From Simplicispira suum (lineage in GTDB: Bacteria > Pseudomonadota > Gammaproteobacteria > Burkholderiales > Burkholderiaceae_C): DNA of 64,000 bases. The stretch's first letter is position 1. Every line of letters begins with the position of its first letter. The position numbers and the translations under genes are program-made. Positions 7,342-15,816 of the stretch are shown here, in pieces. The notes below the pieces were generated by a model. It did no database searches and had not been told where the DNA came from. It was given only the letters and a program-made list of their open reading frames with translations. The stretch lies in NCBI RefSeq assembly GCF_003008595.1, contig NZ_CP027669.1, positions 2,108,001-2,172,000 of the forward strand. Reading direction: 5' to 3'.

Positions 7342-8739
7342 TCAGGTCTTGGCGCAGGCGACGATGCGGCAGGACTTGCCGCTGCGCCCGCGCGGCGTGG
7401 ACTGCCCCAGCTTTCCATGCACCTGGATGGCGCCCACACCCATGGCGATGGCAAAGGCCTGTAACTCAGCGCAGCAGCGCGCCAGCGCCTGGTGGCCCTC
7501 GTCGCCTTCCTGGGGCAGGTGCAGTTCCAGGGTGCAGGCATCGATCTGGCGCAGGGTGAAGTCGAACACCCCGGCGTTGTCCTCCAGCACGGTGGACAGG
7601 GCCAGCGGCAACAGTGTCGCGCGCCGGCCACCCTGCCCACACATGACCAGCGGCTCGTCGTGGCGCCCCTGCACCTGCAGCACGGGCAACGGGGAGCCGC
7701 AACGGCAGCGCTCGGCGAGCAGGCTGACCTGGTCGCCCAGGTCGTAGCGCACCAGCGGCTGCACGTGGTTGGCCAGGTTGGTCAGCAGCACGCTGCTCGA
7801 CGGCTGGCCGGCGGGCACCGGGCGCAAGTGCTCGTCCACCGGCTCCAGAATCACCCAGTCGGCGTTGACATGCATCTGGCCGTGGGCGCACTCCCAGCCG
7901 ATGGCCAGGAACTCGGAGGCACCGTAGCTGTTGCGCACCGCAGCACCGAGTTGCCGCGCAATGTGGGCCCGCATTGCGGGTGCCAGATATTCGCCACCGG
8001 TCCAGATTTCGCGCGGCCGGATGTGCAGCGCGCCGCGCGCGGCTTCGTCGGCCAGCAGGGCAGCCGCCGTGGGATAGGTAGCAATGGCCGTGGGCGCAAA
8101 GGCATTGAGCGCCTGTACCAGTGCACCCAGAGGCTGGAGCAGTGAAAAGCTGCGCGTGCTGTGGGCCAGCCACGGGTTGATGGCGCACAGCCGCCGCACC
8201 GACACGGTGCTGGCAAAGTGCCCGTCGATGGCGCCGATGAAGGCCGTGCGCTCGCCCAGGCCCAGCGGGTCCCACATGCTCGATATCAGGGGTTTGGGTG
8301 GTGGACTGCGGCGCAGGGCTTCGAGCGCGTCGTACACCGCCATGGCCTGGGCATCCTGTACAAAAATGCCTGGCTGGCCGCTGGTGCCCGAGCTTTCCCA
8401 CACCATGTAGCGGTCCAGCCAGGGTTCTGCGATCCGGGCCGGGTCGGCGGTGAAGGCGCGCAGCGCATCGAATTGGAGCTGCGGGTCGGTCACCCAGTCG
8501 TCAAAGTGCGCCATCAGCTGCGACCGCGTCACCACAGGCAGTTGTTCGAGTGCGGTGCCCGGCGTGGTGCCGGCCGGCCACAGCGAGCGGTACAGACGGG
8601 AGCCGCGCAGGGTGAAGTTCAGCAGCGCAGCCAGCCGGGTCTGCTGGCGCTGCGCAATGCCCTGCGGCGTTCCGCGCTGGGCGGCAGACACATCCAGCGA
8701 CACGGCGGACAGGCGCAGCGCGTCGAATACGGCGCTCAT
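7342..8739 (-). CDS. PaaK-like adenylate-forming enzyme (phenylacetate-CoA ligase family)
   Basis: A 465-residue member of the COG1541 branch of AMP-forming ligases. The ATP-binding loop S-S-G-T-S-G-Q-P-G is at about residues 116-124, N-S-Y-G-A-S-E-F is the adenine-binding motif, and V-R-Y-D-L-G-D the ribose-binding block. A four-cysteine-like C-R-C-G-S-P-L-P segment follows, as in F390-synthetase/PaaK relatives. It should activate an aromatic or other carboxylic acid as its adenylate, then probably as a CoA thioester; the substrate is not predictable. MSAVFDAL at 8739 is the best start, although no strong Shine-Dalgarno is seen. It follows the MBL hydrolase gene by 181 bp on the same strand; that gap shows nothing recognisable. 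Confidence 0.8.
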   Translation of the reverse strand: MSAVFDALRLSAVSLDVSAAQRGTPQGIAQRQQTRLAALLNFTLRGSRLYRSLWPAGTTPGTALEQLPVVTRSQLMAHFDDWVTDPQLQFDALRAFTADPARIAEPWLDRYMVWESSGTSGQPGIFVQDAQAMAVYDALEALRRSPPPKPLISSMWDPLGLGERTAFIGAIDGHFASTVSVRRLCAINPWLAHSTRSFSLLQPLGALVQALNAFAPTAIATYPTAAALLADEAARGALHIRPREIWTGGEYLAPAMRAHIARQLGAAVRNSYGASEFLAIGWECAHGQMHVNADWVILEPVDEHLRPVPAGQPSSSVLLTNLANHVQPLVRYDLGDQVSLLAERCRCGSPLPVLQVQGRHDEPLVMCGQGGRRATLLPLALSTVLEDNAGVFDFTLRQIDACTLELHLPQEGDEGHQALARCCAELQAFAIAMGVGAIQVHGKLGQSTPRGRSGKSCRIVACAKT

Positions 8740-8920
8740 GCTGCTGCCGCTGCGCCCGGCGCAGTCAGGACCGCTGAAACCGTCCGGGGCAACGCATTCG
8801 ATAACGCATTCACGCGGGCCATGGGCCGTTCTCCTGCGGGTAGCAACAGCGTCCATCATAGGACGGGCTGTCCGGCTGTTCTGGGCCATCCGCACCAGAA
8901 CGCGCGCCGCTGCAGCAGGC

Positions 8921-9847
8921 TCAGGCGTTGTGCAGCTGCGTGCCCTGGCGTGTGGCAGCGCCTGAGCGCACCAGGGCGTCCACCAGGCCCTGCAACCACG
9001 CTGCCTGCGGTTGGTCGGCAAAGTAGCGCGCGTGCAGCAGCACGAAATACGGCGTGGCCGCAGCCCAGGCCTGCAGGTCGGCCACGGCAATCTGCTGCCA
9101 CTCGAGCAACTTGTATTTCACCAGCACCTTGGCGGCGTACTGCGCATGTCTGAGCGGCTCGCGCACGAAGCCCTCCAGCCGCTTGCGCGCCACGGCGAGC
9201 GCGTGCGCAACGTCGGTGAACACCGGGCCGTGGCCTGGAATCACCATCTTCGGGTCCAGGTGCTCGATCACATCCAGAGTGGCGCCCACCGTGTCAAACG
9301 CCGCAATGCCTTCGAGCTCCGGGAAGACCACGCCAAAGCCGTTCTCCCAGAGCGCATCGGCCGAAATCAGGAGGCGCGCCTGCGGCTCGAACAGCACGAT
9401 GGAATGCGGGTCGTGCCCTGGCGCAGCGTGCACCTGCCAGGGCTTTGCGCCCAGCCGCACCTCGCGGCCAGGCGCCAGCAGACCGTCGCAGCGAAACGGC
9501 GGGCATTCCTGGCCGGTGGGCGTGTAGCTGAGCGCGTACGCGTCCCAGTGGCGCACATGCTCCGCCTGGCCGGGGGGGATGAAGGTCTGCGCCTCGGGCC
9601 AGGCTTGCTGCAGGGCCGCGTTGCCGCCGCAGTGGTCGCTGTGCAGATGCGTATTGAGGATACGGGTCAGCGGCGCGTCGCCCAGAGCCGAGCGCACCAA
9701 GGCCACCGTCTGCTGCGCGTGGCTGCAGTAGCCGGTGTCTACCAGCGCAGCGCCGTCGGGCCCCATGAACAAGATGTTGTTGGACGACAGCCAGCCGCGC
9801 TCGAATACGGTAATTTCAGGCGGTAACGCTGGTGTTGTATACGTCAT
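8921..9847 (-). CDS. MBL-fold metallo-hydrolase
   Basis: A 308-residue metallo-beta-lactamase-fold enzyme. The metal-binding motif T-H-L-H-S-D-H-C-G-G is at residues 66-75, a further ligand lies in A-P-G-H-D-P-H, an Asp in L-L-I-S-A-D-A-L-W and the last His in V-I-P-G-H-G-P-V. This is the two-metal hydrolase layout used by glyoxalase II-like and thioesterase-like enzymes. The C-terminal 70 residues are helical and atypical for glyoxalase II. It lies between fadD and the PaaK-like gene, both acyl/aryl-CoA-forming, so a thioester hydrolase role is a reasonable guess only. ATG at 9847 is 65 bp after the fadD stop. Confidence 0.85.
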   Translation of the reverse strand: MTYTTPALPPEITVFERGWLSSNNILFMGPDGAALVDTGYCSHAQQTVALVRSALGDAPLTRILNTHLHSDHCGGNAALQQAWPEAQTFIPPGQAEHVRHWDAYALSYTPTGQECPPFRCDGLLAPGREVRLGAKPWQVHAAPGHDPHSIVLFEPQARLLISADALWENGFGVVFPELEGIAAFDTVGATLDVIEHLDPKMVIPGHGPVFTDVAHALAVARKRLEGFVREPLRHAQYAAKVLVKYKLLEWQQIAVADLQAWAAATPYFVLLHARYFADQPQAAWLQGLVDALVRSGAATRQGTQLHNA

Positions 9848-9879
9848 AAGCTATAGAAAAATGAGCGAATCTATGGGCG

Positions 9880-9921
9880 CAGCCGAGAGAAGGGGGATGC
9901 GGCGCACGCCGCTCAGGGGGT
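9880..9921 (-). repeat. Dispersed repeat family A, copy 3 (short)
   Basis: On the minus strand the end of fadD runs straight into the repeat: ACAACCCCCTGAGCGGCG, then CCCCCTTCTCTCGGC. The TGA inside CCCCCTGAG is the fadD stop codon, so the repeat supplies the end of the protein. The closing arm seen in longer copies is missing. Confidence 0.7.
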
Positions 9922-11598
9922 TGTCCTTAACTCCCGCCGCAGCACCTTCCCCACGTTGGTCTTGGGCAGATCGTCACGGAATTCAATCCGGCTGGGGCGT
10001 TTGTAGCCAGTCAGATTGTCGTGGCAGAAGCGGGCGACCTGGTCTTCGGTCAGGCCGGGGTCGCTGCGTACCACGAACAGCTTGACCGCCTCGCCCTGGC
10101 GCTCGTCGGGAACGCCGATCGCCGCGCATTCGAGCACGCCGGGGCACAGCGAGACGACGTTCTCGATCTCATTGGGAAAGACGTTGAAGCCGCTGACCAG
10201 AATCATGTCCTTCTTGCGATCGATGATGCGCGTGTAGCCCTGGCTGTCCATGACGCCGATGTCGCCGGTGCGCATAAAGCCGTCCTGAGTGAAGGCGGCG
10301 GCGTTCTCTTCAGGTTTTTCGTAGTAGCCGGGCGTCACGTTCGGGCCGCGGATGCAGATTTCTCCGCTCTCGCCCAGCGGCAGGCTGTTGCCCGCGTCGT
10401 CCTTGATGGCGATGTCGATGCCGGGCAGTGGCAGGCCGATGCTGCCGGAAAACTCCTCGGTGTTCACCGGGTTGTTGGTACCGATGGCGCAGGTCTCGCT
10501 CATGCCCCAGCCCTCGACCATGGCGTGGCCGGTGACCTTCTGCCATTGGCGCGCCGTGCCTTCCGACGCCGCCATGCCGCCGGCCTGCGACACGCAGAGC
10601 TGCGAGAAATCCAGTGTGCGGAACTGCGGGTTGTGGAGCAGCGCGTTGAACAAGGTGTTCACCGCCGGCAGCATGTGGAAGGGGCGCTTCTTGAGCACCT
10701 CAACAAACTTGGGAATGTCGCGCGGGTTGGGAATCAGGGTCAGGTGCGAGCCCTGGCGGATCGCCAGCAGGCACAGCGTGAGCGCAAAGATGTGGTACAG
10801 CGGCAGCGCGGCAATACTGTTGGCCTTGGTGACATCGCCCATCTTGGCCAGAGCCGGGGTGAACCAGGCCTCGGCCTGCAGCGTGGCGGCGACGATGTTG
10901 CGGTGCGTCAGCACCGCGCCTTTGGACAGGCCCGTGGTGCCGCCGGTGTATTGCAGGAATGCGGTGTCGTCCAGCGTGGCGCTGCTGGCCGTGAGCGTGC
11001 GCCGCGCGCCATCGGACAGGGCCTGGCGGAAGCTCACCAGCGTGCGCCCAGCCGAGAGCGGCAGATCGTAGGCCGGCACCATCTTGGCCAGGTGGCGTAC
11101 GGCGAAGGTGATCCAGCGGCCGTACCAGAAGCCCAGCAGGTCGCCCATGGAGGCCAACACCACGCGCTGTACGCCGGTGTGCTCAATGACTTCGGCCAGC
11201 GTGTGGGCAAAGTTCTCCAGGATGACGATGGCTGATGCGCCCGAATCCTTGAGCTGGTGCTCCAGTTCGCGTGCGGTGTACAGCGGGTTGACGTTGACGC
11301 AGGTGTAGCCGGCGCGCAGCACTGCCGCCATGGTGACGGCGAACTGCGGAATATTGGGCAGCATGATGGCCACGCGCGCGCCCGGCGCCAGGCCCTGGCT
11401 TTGCAGCCAGGCGCCCAGTGCGGCCGACTGGCGGTCGAGCTCGGCATAGCCCATCCATTGCTCCATGCAGACCGAGAAGGGGCGCTCGGCGTGATTGCGC
11501 AGGGCCTCTTCGATCATGTGGGCAGCCGAGCGGTATTGCTCGGGATGCACGTCGTGCGCAACGCCTGCGGGGTAGTTCTTGAGCCAGATTCTGTCCAT
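9913..11598 (-). CDS. fadD: Long-chain-fatty-acid--CoA ligase
   Basis: A 561-residue AMP-forming acyl-CoA synthetase. It activates long-chain fatty acids for beta-oxidation at the inner face of the membrane. The P-loop Y-T-G-G-T-T-G-L-S-K-G-A lies near residue 218; G-W-G-M-S-E-T adenine motif, Y-x-R-T-G-D-I-G block and the C-terminal lysine region K-R-P-S-R-I-E-F-R-D-D-L-P-K-T-N-V-G-K are present. The length agrees with E. coli FadD. The last three residues (T-T-P) and the stop lie in a dispersed repeat also used by hppD. The clustered MBL hydrolase and PaaK-like ligase downstream are on the same strand. Confidence 0.93.
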   Translation of the reverse strand: MDRIWLKNYPAGVAHDVHPEQYRSAAHMIEEALRNHAERPFSVCMEQWMGYAELDRQSAALGAWLQSQGLAPGARVAIMLPNIPQFAVTMAAVLRAGYTCVNVNPLYTARELEHQLKDSGASAIVILENFAHTLAEVIEHTGVQRVVLASMGDLLGFWYGRWITFAVRHLAKMVPAYDLPLSAGRTLVSFRQALSDGARRTLTASSATLDDTAFLQYTGGTTGLSKGAVLTHRNIVAATLQAEAWFTPALAKMGDVTKANSIAALPLYHIFALTLCLLAIRQGSHLTLIPNPRDIPKFVEVLKKRPFHMLPAVNTLFNALLHNPQFRTLDFSQLCVSQAGGMAASEGTARQWQKVTGHAMVEGWGMSETCAIGTNNPVNTEEFSGSIGLPLPGIDIAIKDDAGNSLPLGESGEICIRGPNVTPGYYEKPEENAAAFTQDGFMRTGDIGVMDSQGYTRIIDRKKDMILVSGFNVFPNEIENVVSLCPGVLECAAIGVPDERQGEAVKLFVVRSDPGLTEDQVARFCHDNLTGYKRPSRIEFRDDLPKTNVGKVLRRELRTTP

Positions 11599-11664
11599 GC
11601 GGTACTCGTGGGCCGTGGGGCGGTGGAAAAAGGCTTTGATTGTGGAAGGCCTGCCGGCGTGGGC

Positions 11665-12405
11665 CTACCGGGCTTGTCCCAGGGTGCGTGCCAGTTCCGT
11701 CTCGCAGGCGACAAGGGGAGCGTCAAACAGCAGGTCCATCAATTGGGTTTCGCGCGTCTTTACTGTCTCCAGGAAGCCCTCCACCGCGCCGCGCTTCCTT
11801 GCCAGCGCGCCAAAGGTGTCAAAGCCTGCCTCCAGAAAATGTTGCAGAGCACCCATGCCCGCAGCCTGGGCCGGTCGGCGCATGGTGCGCAAGAGGAGGC
11901 GCAGGCCCGGCGTGCGGGTAAAGCGCGTCAGGTCGTGGCCCAGTTCCATCACCCAGCTCAGCTGTTGGCGTCGGGCCTCGGGCTGGCCCACGGTTTGCCA
12001 GGCTGCGGCGTAGCGCTGGGCCTCGGGCGTGGTTTCGGGCTGCACCAGCCAGGCCTGGGCCATGGCGTGGTCCAGCTCCTCGGTCTTGGCGTGCAGCAGC
12101 GCCAGCGTCAGTGCAGTGTGGACCACCGGGCGGGGAAAAACGGTTTGCAGCGTGCCGGCAATGCGTGCGAACTGCGCGTCGCGCTCGCTGTAGTCGCCAG
12201 GGCTGTACAGCTCATCCAGGAAAAACTGCGTGGCGGGCCGCACCGTGGGGTCGCGCATCAGGTCGGCGTAGCTTCCCATGAAGCGGCGCGACTGAAACAG
12301 CTTGATGTTGCGCACGGCCGTGGCCAGCGCCAGGCTGGAGGTTTGCGCGGCGCGCAGTTCGGTGACGCGGGCGATGCTTTGGCGGATGTTCTCTGCGGCG
12401 TCCAT
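11665..12405 (-). CDS. FFLEELY-motif protein, function unknown
   Basis: A 246-residue, mostly alpha-helical protein with no signal peptide. The segment Q-F-F-L-D-E-L-Y-S-P-G-D-Y-S-E-R-D near residue 60 is the hallmark of a conserved proteobacterial family named after this FFLEELY motif; no activity is known to me. Other visible blocks are E-L-D-H-A-M-A-Q-A-W and G-F-D-T-F-G-A-L. The start MDAAENIR at 12405 is chosen because it is the first Met of the conserved part and leaves 48 bp to the divergent hydrolase gene. It lies 66 bp upstream of fadD on the same strand and could be co-transcribed. Confidence 0.75.
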   Translation of the reverse strand: MDAAENIRQSIARVTELRAAQTSSLALATAVRNIKLFQSRRFMGSYADLMRDPTVRPATQFFLDELYSPGDYSERDAQFARIAGTLQTVFPRPVVHTALTLALLHAKTEELDHAMAQAWLVQPETTPEAQRYAAAWQTVGQPEARRQQLSWVMELGHDLTRFTRTPGLRLLLRTMRRPAQAAGMGALQHFLEAGFDTFGALARKRGAVEGFLETVKTRETQLMDLLFDAPLVACETELARTLGQAR

Positions 12406-12453
12406 AGCGGGGCTTGCACAATGGGAAGTCGTTTTTTCCATTACACCATCGCC

Positions 12454-13371
12454 ATGATCGCCCGCATGCAAGCCACCTGGACCGTTCTTCTGCTGCTTGG
12501 CGCCGCCTGCTGGGTGGGCTATGCGGCGCAGCGTTCCTGGGCCCTGGCCGGCGGTGGCATTGCCGTGGGGGTGCTGGTGTACCTGGGCGTGATGGCACTG
12601 CAGTTCACGCTGATGCAGCGCGTGAATGCCGCAGACCCGGCGCCGCGCGCCCGGTTTGCGCAGGTGCTGCGCGCCTGGTGGGCCGAGTTGGGCGTGGCGC
12701 TGCACGTGTTCTGCTGGGATCAGCCCTTTCGCAGCCGCGCCGAGCCCGACTGGCTGCCCACAGCACCTACCGGCCAGCGCGGCGTGGTGCTGGTGCATGG
12801 ATTTTTGTGCAACCGCGCGCTCTGGCGCACCTGGTTTGCGCCGCTGCGCGCTGCGGGCCACGCCTACGAGGCGGTCAACCTGGAACCGGTATTTGGCTCG
12901 ATAGACGACTACGCGCCCACCATCGATGCGGCTGTGCAGCGCGTGCATGCGGCCACCGGCATGGCACCGGTGCTTATCTGCCACAGCATGGGAGGGCTGG
13001 CCGCGCGCGCCTGGCTGCGCGCCTGCGCCGGCGACGCTCGGGTGCAGCATGTGGTCACGCTGGGCACGCCGCACCGCGGCACCTGGGCCGGGCGATTTGC
13101 GCGCGCCGTCAACGCCCGGCAGATGGCGCTCGACGGTGATTGGGTGGGACAGCTCAGCGGCGCCGAGCCGGCAGGGCGTGCAGCACTGTTCACCTGTTGG
13201 TATTCCAACTGCGACAACATCGTTTTCCCCACCAGCACCGCGACCTTGCCCAAGGCCGACAACCGCCTGATTGCCGGAGTGGCTCATGTAGAGATGGCGC
13301 GCCGCCCCGAGGTGCTGCGGGGCTGCCTGGCCTTGCTGATGTCAGAAGCGGATTCTGCAGCGAAAATTTAA
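12454..13371 (+). CDS. Membrane-anchored alpha/beta hydrolase (lipase-like)
   Basis: About 305 residues. Two N-terminal membrane segments (about residues 7-23 and 28-50) precede an alpha/beta hydrolase domain. V-L-V-H-G-F-L-C-N is the oxyanion loop, I-C-H-S-M-G-G-L-A is the nucleophile elbow (Ser), V-T-L-G-T-P-H-R-G-T is typical of lipases and PGAP1-like hydrolases, and a C-terminal His lies in V-A-H-V-E-M. Likely an ester or lipid hydrolase at the inner membrane; the substrate is unknown. The frame is open upstream with ATGs at 12421, 12454 and 12466, none with a strong ribosome binding site; 12454 is a compromise. It is divergent from the FFLEELY gene. Confidence 0.78.
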   Translation: MIARMQATWTVLLLLGAACWVGYAAQRSWALAGGGIAVGVLVYLGVMALQFTLMQRVNAADPAPRARFAQVLRAWWAELGVALHVFCWDQPFRSRAEPDWLPTAPTGQRGVVLVHGFLCNRALWRTWFAPLRAAGHAYEAVNLEPVFGSIDDYAPTIDAAVQRVHAATGMAPVLICHSMGGLAARAWLRACAGDARVQHVVTLGTPHRGTWAGRFARAVNARQMALDGDWVGQLSGAEPAGRAALFTCWYSNCDNIVFPTSTATLPKADNRLIAGVAHVEMARRPEVLRGCLALLMSEADSAAKI

Positions 13372-13380
13372 GCAAAACAG

Positions 13381-13430
13381 GGCTCTAGCGCTTATCTATA
13401 AACAGAAAGCAGCTATCAAAAAAGAAGTAT
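13381..13430 (+). repeat. Dispersed repeat family B, copy 2
   Basis: It reads GGCTCTAGCGCTTATC, then CAGCTATCAAAAAAGAAGT. It sits in the 71-bp gap between two converging genes (alpha/beta hydrolase and phhA), where it may act at transcript ends. It lacks the complete second dyad seen in other copies. Confidence 0.7.
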
Positions 13431-13442
13431 TCGTCCGCTTGC

Positions 13443-14273
13443 TCAGTTGCCCGATGCGTTGGCGGCCAACTCCGGCAGACCACGCAGGCGCTCGTACACC
13501 GGCGCGAAATCAGCCGCCGTCATGTCGAACAGGTCCTGGAAGCTGTCGATGACGAAATACGTTTCCTGGAAGCTGTCGATCTTGTAGCGCGTGCGCATGG
13601 TGCGCTCGAGTTGCAGCGGCAGGCGCTGCGGATCGGGGCTTTGCACTGCATACGGCAATTCGCCCGACGAACTCAGAATGCCCGCCCCATAGGCACGCAG
13701 GCCGCCCGCTTCGCGGATCAGGCCGAACTCGATGGTGTACCAATACAGGCGTGAGAGCATCTCGCAGGCTCCCAGGTGATCGGCCTTGAGACCGCCCTGG
13801 CCGTAGCGCTGCACGTAGTCGGCAAATACCGGGTTGAACAGCAGTGGCACATGGCCGAACAGGTCGTGGAAGATGTCCGGCTCGACGATGTAATCGAACT
13901 CCTCGGGTGTGCGGATCCAGTCGGTCACCGGGAACTTGCGGTTCGCCAGCAGGGTGAAGAAAGGCACTTCGGGGATCAAGCCCGGCACGCCGACGATCTC
14001 CCAGCCGGTGGCGGGTTTCAGGCGCGTGTTGATGTCCTCAAAGCGCGGAATGCGGTCCTCTGCACCCAGCGACGGCAACGCGGCAATGAAGGCCTCGCTG
14101 GCCAGGCCTGGCAGCAAAGCCGACTGGCGCGCGTAGAGGCGCCGGTAGGTGTCGTGGTCCTGCTCGGTGTAGCGGGCGTAGTCCTGCGGGCAGGTGTAGT
14201 CGGCGCCAGCGCGGGCGTAGTCGCCGCGCGGTGGGCGCTCGCTGGTGCCATAGACAACGGGTTCGACGGCCAT
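13443..14273 (-). CDS. phhA: Phenylalanine 4-monooxygenase
   Basis: A 276-residue tetrahydropterin- and Fe(II)-dependent aromatic amino-acid hydroxylase converting phenylalanine to tyrosine. The iron ligands are His136 and His141 in F-H-D-L-F-G-H-V-P and Glu182 in T-I-E-F-G-L-I; the length matches single-domain bacterial enzymes such as the Chromobacterium one. ATG at 14273 is preceded by AAAGGAGA, which rules out the longer frame from 14327. It is followed by no catabolic gene here, but hppD lies 168 bp upstream on the same strand, so the two steps Phe to Tyr and hydroxyphenylpyruvate to homogentisate are encoded together. Confidence 0.95.
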   Translation of the reverse strand: MAVEPVVYGTSERPPRGDYARAGADYTCPQDYARYTEQDHDTYRRLYARQSALLPGLASEAFIAALPSLGAEDRIPRFEDINTRLKPATGWEIVGVPGLIPEVPFFTLLANRKFPVTDWIRTPEEFDYIVEPDIFHDLFGHVPLLFNPVFADYVQRYGQGGLKADHLGACEMLSRLYWYTIEFGLIREAGGLRAYGAGILSSSGELPYAVQSPDPQRLPLQLERTMRTRYKIDSFQETYFVIDSFQDLFDMTAADFAPVYERLRGLPELAANASGN

Positions 14274-14340
14274 GGGGTCTCCTTTCTGGTTTTGCTTGGT
14301 GCAAGCACTATTTGCGGCATATGGCACTGGCGCAGCCCAA

Positions 14341-14452
14341 GCCAGTGCTCCCGCGCAAGGGCCGCCCCGCCGCGCTGGGAGCGTCCCCCTTCCCGAAATG
14401 GCGTAGCCATTCGAGAGAAGGGGGAAGGCGCCGCAGGCGACTCAGGGGGTTG
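14341..14452 (-). repeat. Dispersed repeat family A, copy 4 (full length)
   Basis: The minus strand reads ACCCCCTGAGTCGCC, then a long imperfect hairpin from CCCCCTTCTCTCGAATGGC to GCCATTTCGGGAAGGGGG, then GCGCGGCGGGGCGGCCC. The TGA in CCCCCTGAG is the stop codon of hppD. It lies between hppD and phhA. Confidence 0.8.
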
Positions 14453-15596
14453 TTGCCCCCGCTGGCGCCTTGAGCACGCCGCGGCGGATCTGGTCGAGTT
14501 CGATGCTTTCGAACAGCGCCTTGAAGTTGCCGTTGCCAAAGCCGTCGTCGCCTTTCCTCTGGATGAACTCGAAGAAGATCGGACCGAGCTGGTTTTCGCT
14601 GAAGATCTGCAGCAGCAGGGCATCCTTCTTGCCGTCGATCAGGATCTTGCGCTTGTGCAGCTCTTCGAGCGGCTCACCATGGCCGGGGATGCGCTTGTCC
14701 ACCAGTTCGTAGTAGGTGTCAATGGTGTCAAGCAGGCGCACGCCGCTCGCGCGCAAGCGGTCCACGGTTTGGTACAGGTCGTCCGAGCCCATGGCGATGT
14801 GCTGGATGCCCTCGCCCTTGTACATGTCCAGGTATTCCTGGATCTGGCCGGGGTTCTCTTTGCCTTCCTCGTTGATCGGGATGCGGATCTTGCCGCAGGG
14901 GCTGGTCATGGCCTTGCTCTTGACGCCCGTCACCTGGCCTTCGATATCGAAGTACTTGATTTCCCGGAAGTTGAACAGGCGCTCGTAGAAGTCCGCCCAC
15001 TCACCCATGCGCCCGCGGTGCACGTTGTGCGTGAGGTGGTCGATGTAGGTCAGGCCGTGGCCGAAGGGCTGCAGTGCCTCCTGTGCGCTGACGCCCGGAA
15101 GGGCTTCGAAATCGACGTCGAAGAAACCGATGTTGCCGATGTCGCCGGGCTGCGCGCCGCCCTTGCCGCGCCAGCGGTCGACAAAGTAAATCAGGCTGTC
15201 GCCAATTCCCTTGATGGCCGGGATGTTCAACTCGCCTGGGCCTGCCTTGCCAGCATAGCCCCAGGCACCGAGGGATACGGCGCGCTCGTAAGCGGCCTTG
15301 GCGTCGTGTACGCGGAACGCTATGGCGCAGACGCTGGGCCCGTGATGGCGCGCAAAACGCTGGGCAAAGCTGTCAGGCTCGGCGTTGATGAGGAAGTTGA
15401 TCGTGCCCTGGCGGTAGAGAGTGACATTCTTGTGGCGGTGGCGTGCCACTGGCCGGAAGCCCATGGCTTCGAAGGCGTGGCCCATGGCGGTTGGGTCGGG
15501 CGCGGCGTATTCAATGAATTCAAAGCCGTCGGTGCCCATGGGGTTGTCCCAGGCGGCATGGGCGTCGGCGGACGCAAGAATCTCGGTGGGGTGCAT
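14442..15596 (-). CDS. hppD: 4-hydroxyphenylpyruvate dioxygenase
   Basis: A 384-residue Fe(II) dioxygenase that turns 4-hydroxyphenylpyruvate into homogentisate in tyrosine catabolism. Two vicinal-oxygen-chelate domains are visible. The iron ligands are His187 in Y-I-D-H-L-T-H-N-V, His266 in G-I-Q-H-I-A and Glu343 in I-F-F-E-F-I-Q-R-K-G-D. The C-terminal D-G-F-G-x-G-N-F-K-A-L-F-E-S-I-E block is complete. The last residues A-T-T-P and the stop codon fall inside a dispersed repeat. Homogentisate dioxygenase (hmgA) is not in the window. A 10-bp direct repeat lies 124-164 bp upstream and may bind a regulator. Confidence 0.95.
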   Translation of the reverse strand: MHPTEILASADAHAAWDNPMGTDGFEFIEYAAPDPTAMGHAFEAMGFRPVARHRHKNVTLYRQGTINFLINAEPDSFAQRFARHHGPSVCAIAFRVHDAKAAYERAVSLGAWGYAGKAGPGELNIPAIKGIGDSLIYFVDRWRGKGGAQPGDIGNIGFFDVDFEALPGVSAQEALQPFGHGLTYIDHLTHNVHRGRMGEWADFYERLFNFREIKYFDIEGQVTGVKSKAMTSPCGKIRIPINEEGKENPGQIQEYLDMYKGEGIQHIAMGSDDLYQTVDRLRASGVRLLDTIDTYYELVDKRIPGHGEPLEELHKRKILIDGKKDALLLQIFSENQLGPIFFEFIQRKGDDGFGNGNFKALFESIELDQIRRGVLKAPAGATTP

Positions 15597-15719
15597 GCTG
15601 TCTCCGTCTTGTGGAAGGTTCTTGGCGCTGGTTCGCGAAGCCAGGATGCGGCGCGGCCGCGCCGTTGCGAACGAACTCTTGCACTGTAGAGGGCATTTCC
15701 ATCAATATTTAGGCGAATT

Positions 15720-15760
15720 GTTGCGATATTACGCAGGTTTATTCAATGGAGTTGCGATAT
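15720..15760. promoter_or_regulatory. Direct repeats upstream of hppD, candidate regulator sites
   Basis: GTTGCGATAT occurs at 15720-15729 and again at 15751-15760, 31 bp apart, close to three helical turns. The region is AT-rich compared with its surroundings and lies upstream of hppD and just 3' of the lipase foldase gene. It suits cooperative binding by a regulator such as an Lrp/AsnC protein, but nothing in the sequence identifies it. Confidence 0.4.
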
Positions 15761-15816
15761 GTCAACGCGCAGCACTGTGCAATATGTCCTGCGCCGTCGT
15801 GGCGCCAAGGCGTTGT

